NCBI GenBank assembly: GCA_904502095.1
Contig: CAJGDG010000015.1
Coordinates: 1 to 26,916, forward strand
Length of the DNA: 26,916 bases
From: an uncultured Alphaproteobacteria bacterium
GTDB lineage: Bacteria; Pseudomonadota; Alphaproteobacteria; Rs-D84
Reading direction: 5' to 3'
Of the stretch, positions 24,257 to 26,916 are shown piece by piece (within the stretch, counting starts at the first letter, position 1; each line of letters starts with the position of its first letter). A program made the translations under genes and the position numbers. Below the pieces are notes generated by a model, which saw only the letters and a program-made list of their open reading frames with translations, did not search any database and was not told the origin of the DNA.

Positions 24257-24583
24257 ATGAAGGAAAAAATCAAAAATTTATTTAGCTTTCTTGGTCGCGC
24301 ATGGTCTGGTGGCATTCGCGGCAAACTGGGTATCGTATTGGCGTTATTTGCCTGCTTTATGTTTATTGGTATGTTCTGGGGCGATGTCAGCGTTCAGCGC
24401 TTTGGAATAAACGCATGGCATCTGCACAACGCCCAAACACAACTGGAATCAGAAACAGAAAAACTGAACCAATTACAGCATCACATAAAACTGCTACAAA
24501 ATTACAGCCCCGATTATGTTGAAGAACTGGGGCTGAAATACCTGAACATTGGCGATGCAAAGGTTAAAATTTTAAAGATTTAA
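24257..24583 (+). CDS. ftsB: Septum formation initiator FtsB/DivIC-like protein
   Basis: FtsB is a small bitopic divisome protein that joins FtsL and FtsQ and helps activate septal wall synthesis. After a cytoplasmic lead of about 25 residues there is one membrane span (LGIVLALFACFMFIGMFWG), then the typical coiled coil (LHNAQTQLESETEKLNQLQHHIKLLQ) and a short conserved tail (YVEELGLKYLNIGDAKVKIL). The FtsB pattern E-x-x-A-R-x-x-L is present as VEELGLKYL. ATG 24257 (108 residues) is preferred because the earlier ATG 24248 overlaps the -10 box. No Shine-Dalgarno is present. The stop overlaps that of the convergent tspO gene by 3 bases. Confidence 0.85.
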   Translation: MKEKIKNLFSFLGRAWSGGIRGKLGIVLALFACFMFIGMFWGDVSVQRFGINAWHLHNAQTQLESETEKLNQLQHHIKLLQNYSPDYVEELGLKYLNIGDAKVKILKI

Positions 24584-25053
24584 TTTAACACCCATATTGT
24601 TGAATTTAAATACATCGCAAAGCACAACCACAAAACATACGGCCACACCAGATATGATGCAGGCTTGCTGATTGGACGAAATGCCACCAGCATCCAAACA
24701 GACACCGCCAACAAGACAGCCAAACACACAACCGAGGCGCCAATCATATGCAATCCAAAGAACAAATAAGTCCACAATCCGTTCAACAACAACTGTGAAA
24801 TAAACAAAACATAGGCTTTGGTTTTATTGACTCTGGATTTAACTTTATTCATTATCAAGAACAACGCGATACCCAGCAACGCATACAGTACAGTCCACGC
24901 GAAACCGAACACCCACCCATCTGGTGTCAACACAGAATTTGTCAGCGCATTATACCACGCATCATTACTGTGACTGGGCGTAAACAACACACCAAAGATT
25001 CCGGGCAGAAAAGAAATAAACATCGCCAAAATAAAAATAAAAAATTTTTTCAT
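24580..25053 (-). CDS. tspO: TspO/MBR family membrane protein
   Basis: TspO is a five-helix outer- or inner-membrane protein that binds tetrapyrroles; in Alphaproteobacteria it is known as a regulator related to the mitochondrial benzodiazepine receptor. The protein of 157 residues starts at ATG 25053, with AGGAGA upstream; the open frame extends to 25185 without a ribosome-binding site. Five hydrophobic spans are visible. Family motifs include LTPDGWVFGFAWTVLYALLGIALFLI, NGLWTYLFFGLH and YLVWPYVLWLCFAMYLNSTIWVLN, close to the usual P-P-x-W-x-F-x-x-V-W and N-x-x-W-x-x-x-F-F patterns. Its stop overlaps the convergent ftsB stop. Confidence 0.88.
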   Translation of the reverse strand: MKKFFIFILAMFISFLPGIFGVLFTPSHSNDAWYNALTNSVLTPDGWVFGFAWTVLYALLGIALFLIMNKVKSRVNKTKAYVLFISQLLLNGLWTYLFFGLHMIGASVVCLAVLLAVSVWMLVAFRPISKPASYLVWPYVLWLCFAMYLNSTIWVLN

Positions 25054-25121
25054 AATACATCTCCTTTTGCTTATCAGCATATCACACCCCTGCCCTAAAA
25101 CCCATAGGAGCCTTTTCCAAA

Positions 25122-25149
25122 CAAAAAAATCGCCACATCCGTGACGATT
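25122..25149 (-). terminator. Terminator of the right-end operon
   Basis: AATCG (25128-25132) pairs with CGATT (25145-25149), and CAC pairs with GTG further in, with one mismatch and the loop ATCC. On the minus strand the stem is followed by seven T. It lies 69 bases beyond the stop of the 69-residue gene. Confidence 0.65.
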
Positions 25150-25217
25150 AATTTTTGGCACGCCCGTTGGGATGCGCAAAACCAAAAAAACGCATGTCGA
25201 GGTGTTTGTCGTATGGA

Positions 25218-25427
25218 TTAATATATGCGCATCTTGCTTAACAGTTTAAGTATCATATCAAAACCCAATCTCTGGTCTTGTGCAACAGCGCCCTGAATAT
25301 TGGTCATATTTACAAGGTTAATGTGATTAACAAAATCAAATACTAAACCAATCGCCAACAGTACAATAATTGCAGTTAATAATTTGTTTGTTCTTTTTAA
25401 CAAGTGTTCAGGTAGTTTTTCTGCCAT
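25218..25427 (-). CDS. Small membrane protein (69 aa)
   Basis: ATG 25427 is preceded by AGGAG with a 6-base gap. After a basic start (MAEKLPEHLLKRTNKL) there is one membrane span (LTAIIVLLAIGLVFDFV) and a C-terminal helix with QDQRLGFDMILKLLSKMRIY. It starts 23 bases after the lipoprotein gene and is the last gene before a terminator, so it is in the same operon. Family unknown. Confidence 0.7.
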   Translation of the reverse strand: MAEKLPEHLLKRTNKLLTAIIVLLAIGLVFDFVNHINLVNMTNIQGAVAQDQRLGFDMILKLLSKMRIY

Positions 25428-25450
25428 GTGTTTCTCCTGTTTGATGTATT

Positions 25451-26290
25451 TTATTTAACTGGATAACCCAATGATTTAATTTCCTGTTTCCATTTTGTTG
25501 TTGTGCATAAATTTTCTTTTCCAAATTTCTGGATTTTCTCTAACAATTTATCATGTGCCTGTTCTCTCATTTCTTTTTCATGTATTTCAGCAATCTTAAA
25601 ATAATTATCATAAGTGTATTTTTTGCGTTCTTTTTCTGACATTGATAAAAGTGCTTGGGTTCTAGAGCGCCTTTCCTCTTCTAACTGTTTTATGGTTGAC
25701 GTATAATCATATCCCACATCTTTCAACAACGAAGTATATTCCTGTTGTTCGGCATCCATACAGGTCACAGTTTTTTCTGTTCGCAATTTAATGTTTTGGC
25801 GCAGGTCTTGTTTGCATTGTTCTTTTTCAATGGTAGTCTTTTCTTCAAGAAAATCGCATTCCTTAATTCTATCGTAAATTTGCACAAGTTTCAAAAAACT
25901 ATCATCATCTTTAATTATGCTGTTTGTCCCCAGAAATCGTTGATAGTCAAAAAAACCAACCTGTGATTCTTTTGTGTTCCTACGGTACAAAATACATTCG
26001 TCTGTATTGTTTTTATATGCGCGTGCACTGTGATATACGCTTTTATATGCATTTTCAAAGCATTCAGGTTTTGAATTTGGTTCTGTTAATTTTAATATAT
26101 CAAAATCAGGAGATTTTGTTTCATATACATTTTTGTAAGCATCAATTACCAACAGCGGGTCGTTTGTTTGTTCCATTTTGTTGATTAATTCATTTGTGCG
26201 TTCAGCAATACTTATTTGTTTCTGCTGTTGAACGCTTGCTGTGCATGCAGCAGTCAATAAACAGCAGGTTATACATAATGCTTTTTTCAT
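25451..26290 (-). CDS. Putative lipoprotein, charged helical (279 aa)
   Basis: The signal peptide MKKALCITCCLLTAAC ends in a lipobox (LTAAC, Cys16), so it is probably lipidated and attached to the membrane on the periplasmic side. The mature part is mostly charged helix, with six or more Cys (for example PECFENAY, DECILY, KECDFLEEK and TVTCMDAE). A long coiled coil follows near residues 190-245 (IKQLEEERRSRTQALLSMSEKERKKYTY). AGGA precedes ATG 26290. The gene lies between the 149-residue gene (18 bases upstream) and the small membrane protein gene. I recognise no family. Confidence 0.8.
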   Translation of the reverse strand: MKKALCITCCLLTAACTASVQQQKQISIAERTNELINKMEQTNDPLLVIDAYKNVYETKSPDFDILKLTEPNSKPECFENAYKSVYHSARAYKNNTDECILYRRNTKESQVGFFDYQRFLGTNSIIKDDDSFLKLVQIYDRIKECDFLEEKTTIEKEQCKQDLRQNIKLRTEKTVTCMDAEQQEYTSLLKDVGYDYTSTIKQLEEERRSRTQALLSMSEKERKKYTYDNYFKIAEIHEKEMREQAHDKLLEKIQKFGKENLCTTTKWKQEIKSLGYPVK

Positions 26291-26308
26291 ATATGATTCC
26301 TTTTTTTG

Positions 26309-26758
26309 TTAATACAACACGATTGTTAGTGCAGAATAGTTCAACTTATACATATCAAACAACTGGCGCAGATTTTCGATTTTTCTAGCCGTTCGATTTT
26401 TAGTGTATAAAAAGATATTTTCTGCGATTTCTGTCCACCAGTCGTCTTTATAGTTTTCTGCTACCTTTTCGCAATTCGGATTTCCTGCGTTTCCAAAAGC
26501 CCAATATCCCCAACACACAGGTTCGTCCGATATAAAAAATTCAATTTGAGATGCCGCATTTTCAGCAAGAAGATTCGGGTTTATTTTATAAAGTTCTTTA
26601 ACGATTGTTTCATAAAACTTTTTCCAGCCCTGTTGTCGAGTAAATGTAAAAATTTTTCCATTAAAAGATGCCTTAAACGGCTTTGTGCCAGATAAGTCAA
26701 TGTCGTCACCCAAAGTTATTCTTTGGTTGTGCCATAAATTTCGTTCTGTACTGTTCAT
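26309..26758 (-). CDS. Hypothetical soluble protein (149 aa)
   Basis: ATG 26758 has AAGG upstream. There is no signal peptide or membrane span. The region GTKPFKASFNGKIFTFTRQQGWKKFYETIVKELYKINPNLL (about residues 24-64) is a hairpin plus helix. It resembles a short P-x-x-F-x-F-G-x-x-F-x-V-x-x-W-x-x-x-L module found at the ends of some restriction-type and DNA-linked proteins; I cannot name it and give this only as a hint. The middle is Trp-rich (VCWGYWAFGN, DDWWTEIAENIFLY). It is the first gene of the operon, 19 bases behind a terminator-like hairpin. Confidence 0.65.
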   Translation of the reverse strand: MNSTERNLWHNQRITLGDDIDLSGTKPFKASFNGKIFTFTRQQGWKKFYETIVKELYKINPNLLAENAASQIEFFISDEPVCWGYWAFGNAGNPNCEKVAENYKDDWWTEIAENIFLYTKNRTARKIENLRQLFDMYKLNYSALTIVLY

Positions 26759-26774
26759 GCGTGCGCCTTATACT

Positions 26775-26802
26775 AAAAAACCACCTGACAAAGCGGGTGG
26801 TT
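26775..26802 (-). terminator. Terminator in the leader of the right-end operon
   Basis: On the minus strand AACCACC (26802-26796) pairs with GGTGGTT (26785-26779), followed by six T in all. It lies 16 bases before the start of the 149-residue gene, where it could stop leader transcripts before the operon. Confidence 0.75.
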
Positions 26803-26910
26803 GGAGGTTCGAAACTATAATGCTCAGAAAATAGCGGGCTTATTCAATATATTCACCGCCCTCCAACCATGTTGGTTGGAGATATTTTCTGCCTTCGCAG
26901 GCACTGAGCA
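26799..26910 (-). promoter_or_regulatory. Candidate attenuator or riboswitch-like leader RNA
   Basis: Read on the minus strand, TGCTCA/TGAGCA (26910-26905 with 26826-26821) and GAAAATA/TATTTTC (26889-26883 with 26833-26827) form two stacked stems. A hairpin TGCCT/AGGCA (26903-26890) sits at the junction, and CTCCAACC/GGTTGGAG (26881-26874 with 26868-26861) lies inside. A second CTCCAACC (26806-26799) overlaps the 5' arm of the terminator. GGTTGGAG can therefore pair with either copy, the usual logic of an attenuator. It could instead be a separate small RNA or a dispersed repeat. It runs to the window edge, and its promoter is not seen. Confidence 0.5.
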
Positions 26911-26916
26911 TAAACG

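Overview
The window looks like a chromosomal segment of a host-associated Alphaproteobacterium. UvrA has the CPVSG first finger that I recall from alphaproteobacterial UvrA, and RpoZ, RodZ, FtsB, MtaB, a Dus enzyme and TspO all fit that group. Two very large, secreted, cysteine-rich proteins with Listeria-Bacteroides (InlB B-type) repeats are reminiscent of uncultured gut Alphaproteobacteria. The lineage is inference; no rRNA is present.

Layout. Positions 1-558 hold a mosaic of 32-bp palindromic REP-like units. Next is a 1942-residue secreted cysteine-rich protein (+), then a convergent pair, a small membrane protein and mtaB (-). rpoZ and tRNA-Ser(GGA) follow (+), then a possible structured RNA, a small hypothetical gene (-), an ABC-F ATPase (+) with a 170-nt leader, a small Cys protein (+), a probable ~193-nt non-coding RNA (+) and two small exported coiled-coil proteins (+). 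From 24237 down to 12322 all genes run on the minus strand: dus, rodZ, uvrA, a free-standing SRP54 M-domain protein, an 87-residue protein, rlmE, a second giant cysteine-rich protein (1456 residues) and a BaiN-type flavoprotein. ftsB (+) is divergent from dus and converges on tspO. The right end is a minus-strand operon of three unfamiliar genes (149-residue protein, lipoprotein, small membrane protein), preceded by an RNA region built like a transcription attenuator.

How it fits together. The housekeeping genes cover tRNA and rRNA modification (mtaB, dus, rlmE), DNA repair (uvrA), cell shape and division (rodZ, ftsB) and transcription (rpoZ). The accessory theme is the cell envelope: the two giant proteins share a ~270-residue C-terminal cysteine module ending in Trp and near-identical promoter geometry (TACACT -10 box, 18-nt spacer), so they are probably expressed together and handled by the same export or anchoring route. 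The most unusual items are the stand-alone M-domain protein with a degraded SRP-RNA-binding motif, three candidate structured RNAs (8650-8769, 11236-11428, 26799-26910), and promoter positions implying near-leaderless uvrA and ftsB mRNAs. RNA structures and promoters were read by eye and not folded or searched.
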